Shown one piece after another: positions 16,331-24,434 of a stretch of DNA of 47,084 bases. The notes below the pieces were generated by a model. That model saw only the letters and a list, made by a program, of their open reading frames with translations, was not told where the DNA came from and did not search any database. This DNA is from Bradyrhizobium sp. NAS80.1 (GTDB lineage: Bacteria > Pseudomonadota > Alphaproteobacteria > Rhizobiales > Xanthobacteraceae). Numbering within the stretch: position 1 is the stretch's first letter; the number at the start of each line of letters is the position of its first letter. The stretch is taken from NCBI RefSeq assembly GCF_001908205.1, contig NZ_LGHL01000104.1, positions 1 to 47,084 on the forward strand, given 5' to 3'. The position numbers and the translations under genes were made by a program.

Positions 16331-17350
16331 ATGTCGGTCGACAATTCCAGTGCCTCTCAGACGGCGGTTCTCGATCCGTCGCGGGCACGCGTCGCCGGCG
16401 CGATCAAGCAGGTCTCGAACCGGACCGGCGTCAGCTTCCAATACATGCTGACCACCGCCAAGATGGAATCGGATTTCGATCCGACAGCCGAAGCCACCAC
16501 GTCGTCCGCACACGGGCTCTACCAGTTCATCGACCAGACCTGGCTCGGCACCGTGAAGGAGGCGGGCACCCAGCTCGGCTATGGCAACTATGCCGCCGCC
16601 ATCACCAGGACTTCGTCCGGCACCTACACCGTCGACGATCCCGTGATGAAGCGGTCGATCATGAAGCTGCGCGACGACCCCGAGGCTGCCTCGAGTATGG
16701 CGGCAGCGCTGACGCTGTCTAACAGCTTCAAGCTCACCGGTCTGCTCGGGCGCAGGCCGTCTGACAGCGAACTCTACATGGCGCATTTCATGGGCATCGG
16801 CGGCGCCGCAAAATTGATCGCCAATGCGGAGGACAATCCGCAAGCGGTCGGCGCGCGGCTGTTCCCCAATGCGGCGTCCTCCAATCGCTCGATCTTCTAC
16901 GGCGCCGACGGCCGCGCCCGCAGCGTCTCCGAGGTCTATTCGGTGCTGGACGCGCGCTACGCCAGCGCGGCAAATTCGAAGGTAACCCGCAGTGCGATCG
17001 CGATGTATGGCGACACACCGTCGACGACGCAGGTTGCGAGCGCCAACGGCATGCAGCCCACCGCTCCGGTGATCGACAATGCCGCCTACCTCCAGACCTT
17101 TCCGGATACGCGCGGCGTGACGCCGGTGAGTGCGACATCGCCAACGACGGTTGCGGACAGTGCCCCGACCACGCCGGCATTCCGCTCCATCTACCAGCCC
17201 GGCGATGCCACGCAGCCGGTCTCGGCCACCGTGCAGAAATTGTGGGGCAACAATGCCTCGCTGACGTCGGTCGCATCAGCAACGCCTGACGTGCGTCCGC
17301 CGCAACCGCTCGATCTCTTCAGCGATCGCAGCGGCGCATACTCGAGCTAG
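16331..17350 (+). CDS. Lytic transglycosylase (SLT domain) protein
   Basis: 339 residues. Residues about 20-200 form an SLT-like lysozyme domain. The catalytic glutamate lies in TTAKMESDFDP, followed by the typical SSAHGLYQFIDQTWLGTV. LYMAHFMGIGGAAKLI is another conserved stretch, as in FlgJ-associated and phage-type transglycosylases. The C-terminal 130 residues are Ala/Thr/Pro-rich and poorly structured. It cleaves peptidoglycan between MurNAc and GlcNAc; the specific process (flagellum, secretion or remodelling) is not shown by its neighbours. No signal peptide is evident from ATG 16331. GTG 16268 is an alternative start with a poor signal. Confidence 0.85.
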   Translation: MSVDNSSASQTAVLDPSRARVAGAIKQVSNRTGVSFQYMLTTAKMESDFDPTAEATTSSAHGLYQFIDQTWLGTVKEAGTQLGYGNYAAAITRTSSGTYTVDDPVMKRSIMKLRDDPEAASSMAAALTLSNSFKLTGLLGRRPSDSELYMAHFMGIGGAAKLIANAEDNPQAVGARLFPNAASSNRSIFYGADGRARSVSEVYSVLDARYASAANSKVTRSAIAMYGDTPSTTQVASANGMQPTAPVIDNAAYLQTFPDTRGVTPVSATSPTTVADSAPTTPAFRSIYQPGDATQPVSATVQKLWGNNASLTSVASATPDVRPPQPLDLFSDRSGAYSS

Positions 17351-17356
17351 TCGAAG

Positions 17357-17494
17357 TCTCGTGTCCCGGACGCGCTGCAGCGCGCCAGCGCTGCTGCGCA
17401 GAGCCGGGACCCATGCCGCTCGAACTCCCCTCCAAAATATGGGCCCCGGCTCAGCAGCGCATCACTCACGTGCTGCGCTGCGTCCGGGGCACGC
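17357..17494. repeat. Palindromic intergenic repeat, family B copy 2
   Basis: The arms tctcgtgtcccggacgcgc and tgctgcgctgcgtccggggc are near-complements, as are the inner parts cgcagagccgggacccatg and tgggccccggctcagcagcg. It matches the layout of 319-460. The short ORF crossing it at 17413-17625 is not considered a gene. Confidence 0.75.
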
Positions 17495-17637
17495 GGCGAG
17501 GGTGGCTTTGTTCCCTTAACAAAACGTCAATAAAACCAGCCAGTTATGGTGAACGCTTTGTTAAGCGTCGTGGTTTATTTTGTGTTGCAGGTGACAAGCC
17601 GTCACTATTTCGTCGGGTTGCGTAAGCCGGAAGCACC

Positions 17638-18813
17638 ATGATCGTTCGGCAGTTCATCAATTGGATCAGGACGGCGCCCGCTGGCGAGCGGGCGGAGGCA
17701 ACGCGGGCATTGGCGCGGGCCTGGCTGATCTCAGACCTTTCCCATGACGACCGCACCGCCGCCGAAGGCGCGCTTCTGATGCTGCTCGACGATCCCTCGC
17801 CGCTGGTGCGGCAGGCGATGGCCGAGGCGTTTGCGCGCAGCACCGAAGCGCCGGCATCGATCGTCCGGGCGCTGTCGGCGGACCAGCCGACCGTCGCGCT
17901 GCCCGTGCTCGAACATTCTCCGCTGCTGATCGACGCCGATCTTGTCGACATCGTCGCGACCGGTAATGACGAGGTGCAGTGTGCGGTCGCCCGTCGCATC
18001 GCGCTGCCGGTATCGGTCTGCGCCGCCATCGCCGAAGTCGGTTACGCGGCGGCAGCGCTGGAGCTGATCGAAAATCCCTACGCCGAGCTCGCCCCGTTCT
18101 CCTGGAATCGCATCGTCGAGCGTCACGGCCATCTCGCCGCGATCCGCGAGGCGATGCTGGTGCTGGAGGATCTGCCGGCCGCAACGCGAGCCGCGCTGGT
18201 GGCAAAACTCTCGGAGACCCTGGCGCAATTCGTCGTGGCCCGGAACTGGCTGAGTGCGGACCGCGCCGACCGCATCACCACCGAGGCGCGCGACCGTTCG
18301 ACCATGAACATCGCGTCGCGCTCGCGCGGCGAGGACATGCAGGGCCTGGTGCATCATTTGCGCGTCACGGGCCAGCTCACCGCGGGCCTGATCCTGCGTG
18401 CGCTGTTGTCCAGCAATCTCGAATTGTTCGACGCCGCGCTGGCCGAACTGGCCGATCTGCCGCTCGCGCGCGTCACCGCGCTGCTGCACGATCGCGGCGG
18501 GGCAAGCCTGCACGCGCTGCTGCGCCGCGCCGGGCTGCCCGAGGCGACGTTTGCGGCGTTCCAGGTCGCGCTCGATGCCTGCCACGAACAAGGTTTTGTC
18601 GACAGCGACGACGGTGCGGCGCGGCTCCGCCGGCGCATGGTTGAGCGCGTGCTCACCCATTGCGAGACCGACCGCGGCGCCACCGGGCCGCTGATGGTCC
18701 TGCTCCGCCGCTTCGCCACCGAGTCCGCGCGCGAGGAGGCGCGGCTGTTCTGCGACGAACTCGTCGCGGATGAGGCGATCGATCCGGTTTACGACGATCT
18801 GATCGCGGCGTAA
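17638..18813 (+). CDS. DUF2336 domain-containing protein
   Basis: 391 residues, all-alpha, composed largely of HEAT-like helical repeats (SDLSHDDRTAAEGALLMLLDDPSPLVRQAMAEAF-type units, spaced ~35-40 residues, through about residue 300). This is the profile of DUF2336 proteins, found almost only in alphaproteobacteria. There are no transmembrane segments or signal peptide. Family function is not firmly established; in several alphaproteobacteria these genes lie near signalling genes, as here next to an Hpt and a receiver protein. Start ATG 17638 follows an AT-rich stretch likely to hold the promoter. Confidence 0.82.
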   Translation: MIVRQFINWIRTAPAGERAEATRALARAWLISDLSHDDRTAAEGALLMLLDDPSPLVRQAMAEAFARSTEAPASIVRALSADQPTVALPVLEHSPLLIDADLVDIVATGNDEVQCAVARRIALPVSVCAAIAEVGYAAAALELIENPYAELAPFSWNRIVERHGHLAAIREAMLVLEDLPAATRAALVAKLSETLAQFVVARNWLSADRADRITTEARDRSTMNIASRSRGEDMQGLVHHLRVTGQLTAGLILRALLSSNLELFDAALAELADLPLARVTALLHDRGGASLHALLRRAGLPEATFAAFQVALDACHEQGFVDSDDGAARLRRRMVERVLTHCETDRGATGPLMVLLRRFATESAREEARLFCDELVADEAIDPVYDDLIAA

Positions 18814-18822
18814 CGAGATGCC

Positions 18823-18912
18823 GTAGGGTGGGTTAGCCGAAGGCGTAACCCACCTCTTTGCTTTCCGGGCTGACAGAAGAGTGGTGGGTTACGCTGCGCT
18901 AACCCACCCTAC
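18823..18912. repeat. Palindromic intergenic repeat, family D
   Basis: gtagggtgggttagccgaag at the left is mirrored by gctgcgctaacccaccctac at the right, with inner arms gtaacccacc / ggtgggttac. Perfect pairing of the outer ends predicts a very stable hairpin. It lies just downstream of the DUF2336 gene and may act as terminator. Confidence 0.85.
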
Positions 18913-18957
18913 GAATTCTGATCGTGTCGATAAGCAGGCTCGACGCCAAAAAAACTC

Positions 18958-19035
18958 CGTCATGCGAGCGCAGCGAAGCAATCTAGAGTCTATCCGCGGC
19001 AACAGTCTGGATTGCTTCGCTGCGCTCGCATGACG
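18958..19035. repeat. Palindromic intergenic repeat, family A copy 2
   Basis: Left arm cgtcatgcgagcgcagcgaa and right arm ttcgctgcgctcgcatgacg are exact complements, with inner arms gcaatctaga / tctggattgc. This is the well-preserved member of the family also seen at 162-250. It sits between the convergent DUF2336 and Hpt genes. Confidence 0.9.
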
Positions 19036-19044
19036 AGAGGAGAA

Positions 19045-19623
19045 CTACTCCCCCGGCACAATGCTTGGCGCCAGGATCATCTCGAGATGCTCGGGGCGGT
19101 CGCGGTTGACGTGGGTGAGATATTCGTCGGCGACCTTGCGCAGGCGGCGGCTCAGCTCGGCGGAGACGCTGATGCTGTCGAGCTTGGTGTTTTCGTGCAC
19201 GATGGCGAGGATGGCGTTGATGTGATGCGTGAACAGCTCCGCCGGCACTCTCTCAAGATCCGGCGCGTGCTCGATGACGCGGCACAGGCTCTCGGCGATT
19301 CCCGCCGCTGCCGGATAGCCGAACGTTGCGGCGTCGCCCTTGATGTCGTGCGCAGCGCGGAACAGCTCGTCGCGCCTGTCCTTGGTGAAGCCGTCATTGC
19401 GGATGGCGACGTAGGCGGCCGACAGCCGGTTGACCTCGGTTGTCATCCAGTCCTTGAACTCACCGGAGAGGCCGGCCAGAGCCTGCTCGGCGCGGCCGAT
19501 CGGATCGTCCATGTCCTTCTCTTCGACCCGGCGCAGCACCTTGCGCAGCGGGTTGGGCTGCGTGATGATTTGATGCGTGGCGAAGGCCGTGACCTCGATG
19601 TCCCTTGCGCTGTTCTTCGCCAT
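19045..19623 (-). CDS. Histidine phosphotransfer (Hpt) domain protein
   Basis: 192 residues, soluble, mainly helical. The Hpt signature is FRAAHDIKGDAATFGYP with the phosphorylatable histidine at residue 92. A helix around 50-75 and helices after 110 complete a four-helix bundle. There is no kinase core. The start at 19623 (MAKNSARDIEV) reads into a ~38-residue N-terminal extension before the bundle. The receiver gene lies 31 bases upstream on the same strand, so a phosphorelay pair passing phosphate between His92 and the receiver Asp60 is the obvious inference. The partner kinase is not in this window. Confidence 0.87.
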   Translation of the reverse strand: MAKNSARDIEVTAFATHQIITQPNPLRKVLRRVEEKDMDDPIGRAEQALAGLSGEFKDWMTTEVNRLSAAYVAIRNDGFTKDRRDELFRAAHDIKGDAATFGYPAAAGIAESLCRVIEHAPDLERVPAELFTHHINAILAIVHENTKLDSISVSAELSRRLRKVADEYLTHVNRDRPEHLEMILAPSIVPGE

Positions 19624-19654
19624 GATACCTGCCGCGATCGTGTCAGACGTTGCG

Positions 19655-20200
19655 CTAGATGGAGGAGCGGGCCTTGTCGAGCAGCGAGGGCTGCTGGAGC
19701 ACCTCGTGCTTTTCGCCGACGCGGCGCTCGGGACCCATATAGGCCGAGTTGGTGTTGCGGCGCCGGTCCGGACCGAAATAGGTCTTGGTCTTGATGAAGG
19801 GGCGGGGATTGGCGACCACGTTGAGGATGCGCTGATACAGCCCCTTGGCCGAGATCGGTTTGGCCAGGAATTCGGTGACGCCGGCGTCGCGCGCGACTGT
19901 GACGCGGCGCTTCTCGGAATGGCCGGTCAGCATGATGATCGGCGCGTAAGGGTTGCCCTTGGATTCCGGCTGCCGGATCATCTGAGCGAGTTCGAGCCCG
20001 TCGAAGATCGGCATCGCCCAGTCGGTGATGACGATGTCGGGCACATAATGGCTGTACATTTCGAGCGCGGTCGCGCCGTCCTCGGCCTCGTAGACTTCGC
20101 GCGCGCCGAAAGAGTGCAGCAGCGTCCGGAGGATGCGGCGCATGTGCGGATTGTCGTCGCAGACGAGGAAGCGCAGCTTGTTGAAATCGATGCGGAACAT
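19655..20200 (-). CDS. CheY-like response regulator with short C-terminal extension
   Basis: 181 residues. The receiver domain occupies about 8-125: acidic pair D15-D16, phosphorylation site D60 in VITDWAMP, conserved Thr in MLTGHSE and conserved Lys in FLAKPIS. After it comes a ~55-residue tail with a repeated motif, YFGPDRRRN and YMGPERRVG, instead of a DNA-binding domain. It therefore acts by protein contact rather than as a transcription factor. ATG 20200 begins the receiver; the longer frame from 20338 adds a poor-quality N-terminus across the promoter region. It is cotranscribed with the Hpt gene downstream. Confidence 0.9.
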   Translation of the reverse strand: MFRIDFNKLRFLVCDDNPHMRRILRTLLHSFGAREVYEAEDGATALEMYSHYVPDIVITDWAMPIFDGLELAQMIRQPESKGNPYAPIIMLTGHSEKRRVTVARDAGVTEFLAKPISAKGLYQRILNVVANPRPFIKTKTYFGPDRRRNTNSAYMGPERRVGEKHEVLQQPSLLDKARSSI

Positions 20201-20304
20201 GACGCCCGGGCCAAAGCGGTCAACCTTCGTTAACCATATCGCGACGGGAGTTAACGAAGGGTTGCCGCCGCGTTTGGCAACCGTCCGAAGAGGAAGCATT
20301 TGTA

Positions 20305-20333
20305 TATCGTAATTTTGCCATTTTTTATCGTGA
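20305..20333 (+). promoter_or_regulatory. Direct repeat tatcgtRa, candidate operator
   Basis: tatcgtaa (20305-20312) and tatcgtga (20326-20333) are direct repeats with a 21-base pitch, two helical turns. They lie within an unusually AT-rich stretch (about 20285-20350) ahead of the DUF2975/HTH operon. Placement fits an operator, perhaps for the HTH protein encoded in the operon. Inference only. Confidence 0.35.
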
Positions 20334-20371
20334 AACAATAAAAATATTCAATTGGACGGGAGCATCATCTG

Positions 20372-20938
20372 ATGAGCGTCATCGCGTTTCCTTATCCTGC
20401 ACCGGTCGAGCCGAGCCGGTTGCGGCGCATCGGACGGGTCGTGGCCTTCGGCTCGCTCGTCTGCATCGCAGGCGCGGTTCTTGCGGTGCCGCTGCTCTGG
20501 TCGAGCGACGAGGTGCTTCGGCACTGGATCGCTACACAGTCCCCGCTCGGAGCACGGCCATTCACGCTCAATCCCAGCACGCGCGTCATAGGCGCGCTGA
20601 TCAGCGTGATCGGCCTTGCGCCCGTCATCTACGCATTGTTGCAGCTCTCGATGCTGTTCGCCCGTTTCGCGCGCGGCGAGGTCTTTGTGACCGACAATGC
20701 CTGGCGTATCCGCCGGATGGGCCTCGCGCTGATCGTCAACGCGTTGATCTCGCCGCTGGTGCAGATGCTCACCACGATCAACCTGACGCGGGCCAACCAG
20801 CCCGGCCAGATCGTGGTCATGTTCGGGATCGAGCAGTCGCATGTGCTGTCGGTGCTGAGCGGCCTCGCACTCGTCGCGTTCGCGACCGTGATGGTCGATG
20901 CGGTCCGCGCGTGGCACGAGAACAGCGAGATCATCTGA
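20372..20938 (+). CDS. DUF2975 membrane protein
   Basis: 188 residues with four hydrophobic segments (about 22-45, 68-92, 112-135 and 155-178). The conserved DUF2975 stretch reads LSMLFARFARGEVFVTDNAWRIRRMG. DUF2975 proteins are inner-membrane proteins of unknown role, typically encoded beside a small Cro/CI-like regulator, as here (the HTH gene starts two bases after the stop). GACGGGAGC precedes the ATG. The pair probably forms one membrane-linked regulatory unit. Confidence 0.87.
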   Translation: MSVIAFPYPAPVEPSRLRRIGRVVAFGSLVCIAGAVLAVPLLWSSDEVLRHWIATQSPLGARPFTLNPSTRVIGALISVIGLAPVIYALLQLSMLFARFARGEVFVTDNAWRIRRMGLALIVNALISPLVQMLTTINLTRANQPGQIVVMFGIEQSHVLSVLSGLALVAFATVMVDAVRAWHENSEII

Positions 20939-20940
20939 CC

Positions 20941-21195
20941 ATGCCGATCATCGTCAATCTCGACGTCATGCTCGCCAGGCGCAAGATCAGGTCGCGCGAA
21001 CTTGCGGCGCGCATCGAGCTCACGGAGGCGAACGTCTCCCTGCTGAAGTCGGGCAAGGTGCGCGGCATCCGCTTCGACACGCTGGAGCGAATCTGTGCCG
21101 TGCTCGATTGCCAGCCCGGCGATATCCTCGAATACGTCCCGGGTAACGCCGACGACGCGTTAGAGCATCGCGCGGCCGGCCGGAAATCGGCCTAG
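20941..21195 (+). CDS. Small Cro/CI-type helix-turn-helix regulator
   Basis: 84 residues. MPIIVNLDVMLARRKIRSRE opens a compact HTH of the YozG/Xre type: LAARIELTEANVSLLKSGKVRGIRFDTLERICAVLDCQPGDILEY gives the two DNA-reading helices and the typical ending. It is the usual companion of DUF2975 proteins. ATG 20941 follows the DUF2975 stop by two bases, implying translational coupling. A longer reading from 20911 would overlap the upstream gene. It probably binds DNA as a dimer; its targets may include its own promoter. Confidence 0.9.
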   Translation: MPIIVNLDVMLARRKIRSRELAARIELTEANVSLLKSGKVRGIRFDTLERICAVLDCQPGDILEYVPGNADDALEHRAAGRKSA

Positions 21196-21232
21196 CCAAT
21201 TCCCTTTCAAGTTTAGCTTGGAGAAGCCTGCG

Positions 21233-21817
21233 ATGAACCGCCTTGCGCGCGTTGTTGCGAGCGCGGCTGTGCTCATGCTTGCCGGTTGCGGCTCGGTGCC
21301 GCTGACATCGATCCCGCCGCTGGCGCGCATCGATGCCAAGACGACGGATCTGTCGATGCTGCGCGTCGCCGTGCAACTGCCCGATGCGCTGCGGCCGCGT
21401 TCGGGCGGCGTCAAGCTCGACGTCGTCACCAAATTGGCGGGGGAGGCGGAGGCCAAGACGAGCTTCGCCATGACGGAGATGAGCCAAACGCGAGATCGCG
21501 TCGACTTGCCGGCGCCGCCGCGGGGCTTTTCAATCTACGCCTATCGCTTGTCGCCGGCCGATGCGACGCGCTTCGAGGCGCTGCGCGCGTCGATGGTCGA
21601 GCAGGGGAGGAATGGCAAGCGCGGGTCGATGGGGCTCGGCGTGGCAGCCAAGGAGTTTTGCCGCGCGGATGCGGCGCCGCAGGCGTCGCTGCTTGTCACG
21701 ATCTACCTGATGACGTCGGAGACGAAGGGCTTCGTTCCGGTCGTCAGGGACTTCAATCTGCTCGGGGATCCCGCAATGGCGACAGGCCTGGAATCGCTTG
21801 AGCCTTGCGGCCAGTGA
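21233..21817 (+). CDS. Putative lipoprotein of unknown function
   Basis: 194 residues. MNRLARVVASAAVLMLAGC is a lipoprotein signal with lipobox L-A-G-C (C19). GGAGAAGCCTGCG precedes ATG 21233, which decides the start. The mature protein has no family I recognise. It includes LDVVTKLAGEAEAKTSFAMTEM and GRDFNLLGDP-like segments and a pair of cysteines in the C-terminal half. It is expected to be anchored in the inner or outer membrane on the periplasmic side. It may belong to the same transcript as the DUF2975/HTH genes 37 bases upstream. Confidence 0.75.
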   Translation: MNRLARVVASAAVLMLAGCGSVPLTSIPPLARIDAKTTDLSMLRVAVQLPDALRPRSGGVKLDVVTKLAGEAEAKTSFAMTEMSQTRDRVDLPAPPRGFSIYAYRLSPADATRFEALRASMVEQGRNGKRGSMGLGVAAKEFCRADAAPQASLLVTIYLMTSETKGFVPVVRDFNLLGDPAMATGLESLEPCGQ

Positions 21818-21830
21818 TCTGCGCCTAGGC

Positions 21831-22610
21831 TCAGTAGCCGAACTGCTCGCGCAGGATGCGCTCTTCCAGGCTGTGGCCGGGATCGAACAGCATGCGCATC
21901 GAAATGGTCTTGTCGGAGAGGACCTCGACGCGGCGGACGTCGCGCACTTCGTCGTGGTCGGCGACCGCCGCCACCGGACGCTTGTCGCCCTCGAGCACCT
22001 CGATCACGACGTAGGCTGTGTTGGGCAGGAGCGCGCCGCGCCAGCGGCGGGGGCGGAAGGCGCTTATCGGCGTCAGCGCCAGCAGGGCGGCGTTGATCGG
22101 CAGGATCGGTCCCTGCGCGGACAGATTATAGGCGGTCGAGCCGGCCGGCGTCGCCACCATGATGCCGTCGGCGATCAGCTCGGGCATGCGCTCGCGCTCG
22201 TCGATCAGGATCCGCAGGCGCGCCGCCTGGTAGGTCTGCCGAAACAGGGCGACCTCGTTGATGGCGTGGTGCAGGTGGACGCGGTCGTTGACGTCGGTCG
22301 CCCGCATCAGGAGCGGGTTGATCTCGGATTCATGCGCCGCCTCCAGCCGCGCGCGCAGGTCGTGCGTCGAGTATTCGTTCATCAGGAAGCCGACCGTGCC
22401 GCGGTGCATGCCGTAGATCGGCTTTCCCGTGTGCATGTTCTGGTGCAGCGTCTGGAGCATCAGTCCGTCGCCGCCGAGCGCGACCACGACGTCGGCTTCC
22501 TTCGGGTCGCAATTGCCATAATCCCTGGTGAGCTGGCCGAAGGCGATCTGCGCCTCGCTGCTCGGGCTGGCGACGAAGGCGATCCGGTCGTATCGCGATG
22601 GCTTGTTCAT
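21831..22610 (-). CDS. nadK: NAD kinase
   Basis: Phosphorylates NAD to NADP. 259 residues from MNKPSRYDRIAFVASPSSEAQ, a length normal for alphaproteobacterial NAD kinases, which are shorter than the enterobacterial ones. The catalytic/substrate motif VVALGGDGLMLQTL is at about residues 42-55. GMHRGTVGFLMNEY and PAGSTAYNLSAQGPI (the second conserved G-S-T-A-Y-N block) follow. ATG 22610 is chosen over ATG 22667 and 22700 because the family N-terminus begins here. It is convergent with the lipoprotein gene, 13 bases between ends. Confidence 0.95.
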   Translation of the reverse strand: MNKPSRYDRIAFVASPSSEAQIAFGQLTRDYGNCDPKEADVVVALGGDGLMLQTLHQNMHTGKPIYGMHRGTVGFLMNEYSTHDLRARLEAAHESEINPLLMRATDVNDRVHLHHAINEVALFRQTYQAARLRILIDERERMPELIADGIMVATPAGSTAYNLSAQGPILPINAALLALTPISAFRPRRWRGALLPNTAYVVIEVLEGDKRPVAAVADHDEVRDVRRVEVLSDKTISMRMLFDPGHSLEERILREQFGY

Positions 22611-22865
22611 GGCTTCCGGGCAGGCCGCTGGCTTGAGAAAGTTCCGCCGGGCTCGTCTATACGACATGGGCCTCCATTGTCGAGGATGACCGCCCGTCAA
22701 AGCAAACGGGCGACGACCGATCCCGATTCAGGACAAAACCGGGGCGATTTGAGCCCGATCGGCCTGTTGAGGCGCTGCCGGACTTTGTGATCCCCCAAAC
22801 CGTCGTAATTCCGCGCTAGCCTTTCGGTCAACGTCGGCTCTCATAGCCAGGCAGGGAGAACGATT

Positions 22866-24434
22866 ATGGTCAAGAGTTTGCCGGCGCTTCGCCGCGCGAC
22901 CCTGGTGCTGGCGGTGTCGGCTTTCGCGCTCGCAGGATTTGCACGCGCGGACGATCCGCCGCAGCCGCGCTCTGAGGCGGCGGCGCCAACCGGACAAAAG
23001 GGTGGGCGCAGCGGCAATGCACAGAACGCAGCGCCGACGTCACCATCGGCGGCCGAGCCGCACCGTCTGCCGCCGGATTCGACCACGAAACACACGCTCG
23101 ATCTGCCCGGCCGGACGCTTGCTTTCGGTGCGACCGCCGGCTCGATCCGCGTGTTCGACGACAAGGGAGAGCCGCTGGTCGACATCGCCTATACCTCCTA
23201 TGAGCTCGACGGTGCCGACCGCGCCACGCGCCCGGTCACGTTCCTGTTCAACGGCGGGCCCGGCGCGTCCTCGGCGTGGCTCCAGTTCGGCGCAGTTGGG
23301 CCGTGGCGGCTGCCGCTCCACGGCGAAGCCCTGTCGCCGTCGGCTTCACCCGAGGTGAAGCCCAACGCGGAGACGTGGCTCGATTTCACCGATCTCGTCT
23401 TCATCGATCCCGTCAGCACCGGCTACAGCCGTTTTGTCACCAGCGGCGAAGACGCGCGCAAGCGCTTCTATTCTGTCGATGGTGACGCCAACTCGATCGC
23501 GCTCGTGATCCGCCGCTGGCTCGAGAAGCACGACAGGTTGGTCTCGCCGAAATACGTGGCCGGCGAAAGCTATGGCGGCATCCGCGGACCGAAGGTCGTG
23601 CGTCAGTTGCAGGTCCAGCATGGCGTCGGCGTCAGGGGATTGATCCTGGTGTCGCCGCTGCTCGATTTCCGCGAGTTCACCGGCACGAGCCTCCTGCAAT
23701 ATGTCGCGACGCTGCCGAGCTATGTGGCGGTGGCGCGCGAAGCCAAGGGACCGGTCACGCGCGCCGATCTCGCCGACGTCGAGGCCTACGCGCGAGGTGA
23801 ATTCCTGACCGACCTCGTCAAGGGCGCGGCCGACAGGGAGGCGGCCAACCGGCTTGCCGACAAGGTCGCCGAGCTCACCGGCATCGACCAGGCGGTGAGC
23901 CGCAGGCTCGCCGGCCGCTTTGACGTCGGCGAATTCCGCCGCGAGTTCGACCGCAAGAACGGCATGGTGACGGGACGCTACGATGCTTCCGTGCGCGGGT
24001 TCGACCCATATCCGGATTCAAGCAGTTCGCGCTTCGGCGATCCTTCAGGCGATGCGCTCCAGGCGCCGTTGACGAGTGCCGCGGTCGATGTCCTGACGCG
24101 CAAGCTCAACTGGCGGCCCGACGGCTCCTATGAGGTCCTGAACGGGGCTGTCGAAGGCCACTGGGATTTCGGCCGGGGCATCAATCCGCCGCAGTCGGTG
24201 TCGGATCTGCGCCAGATTCTTGCGACCGACGCAAAGCTGAACGTGCTGGTCGGGCATGGCCTGTTCGATCTCGCCACGCCCTATTTCGGAACGAAGCGGG
24301 TGCTCGACCAGTTGCCGGCTTTTGCGACGCAGCGGGTGAAATTCGTCGTCTATCCCGGCGGCCATATGTTCTATTCGCACGACGGCTCGCGGCAGGCGTT
24401 CCGCGGTGAGGTCGAGGCGCTCATCAGGGAGTAG
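22866..24434 (+). CDS. Peptidase S10 family serine carboxypeptidase, exported
   Basis: 522 residues. The signal peptide runs to about residue 28 (VSAFALAGFARA). An Ala/Pro-rich linker follows. The S10 catalytic set is complete: FNGGPGASSAWLQFGAVGP forms the oxyanion region, nucleophile S235 in G-E-S-Y-G-G, aspartate around 467 (LFDLATP) and H500 in G-G-H-M. S10 enzymes release C-terminal residues at acidic pH; in proteobacteria they are presumed periplasmic. GGGAGAACGATT precedes ATG 22866. The gene ends overlapping the convergent serine hydrolase gene by 11 bases. Confidence 0.92.
   Translation: MVKSLPALRRATLVLAVSAFALAGFARADDPPQPRSEAAAPTGQKGGRSGNAQNAAPTSPSAAEPHRLPPDSTTKHTLDLPGRTLAFGATAGSIRVFDDKGEPLVDIAYTSYELDGADRATRPVTFLFNGGPGASSAWLQFGAVGPWRLPLHGEALSPSASPEVKPNAETWLDFTDLVFIDPVSTGYSRFVTSGEDARKRFYSVDGDANSIALVIRRWLEKHDRLVSPKYVAGESYGGIRGPKVVRQLQVQHGVGVRGLILVSPLLDFREFTGTSLLQYVATLPSYVAVAREAKGPVTRADLADVEAYARGEFLTDLVKGAADREAANRLADKVAELTGIDQAVSRRLAGRFDVGEFRREFDRKNGMVTGRYDASVRGFDPYPDSSSSRFGDPSGDALQAPLTSAAVDVLTRKLNWRPDGSYEVLNGAVEGHWDFGRGINPPQSVSDLRQILATDAKLNVLVGHGLFDLATPYFGTKRVLDQLPAFATQRVKFVVYPGGHMFYSHDGSRQAFRGEVEALIRE

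Noticed and set aside
17413..17625. A 70-codon plus-strand ORF upstream of the DUF2336 gene
   Set aside because: Much of it is palindromic repeat family B; the remainder overlaps the AT-rich promoter region.
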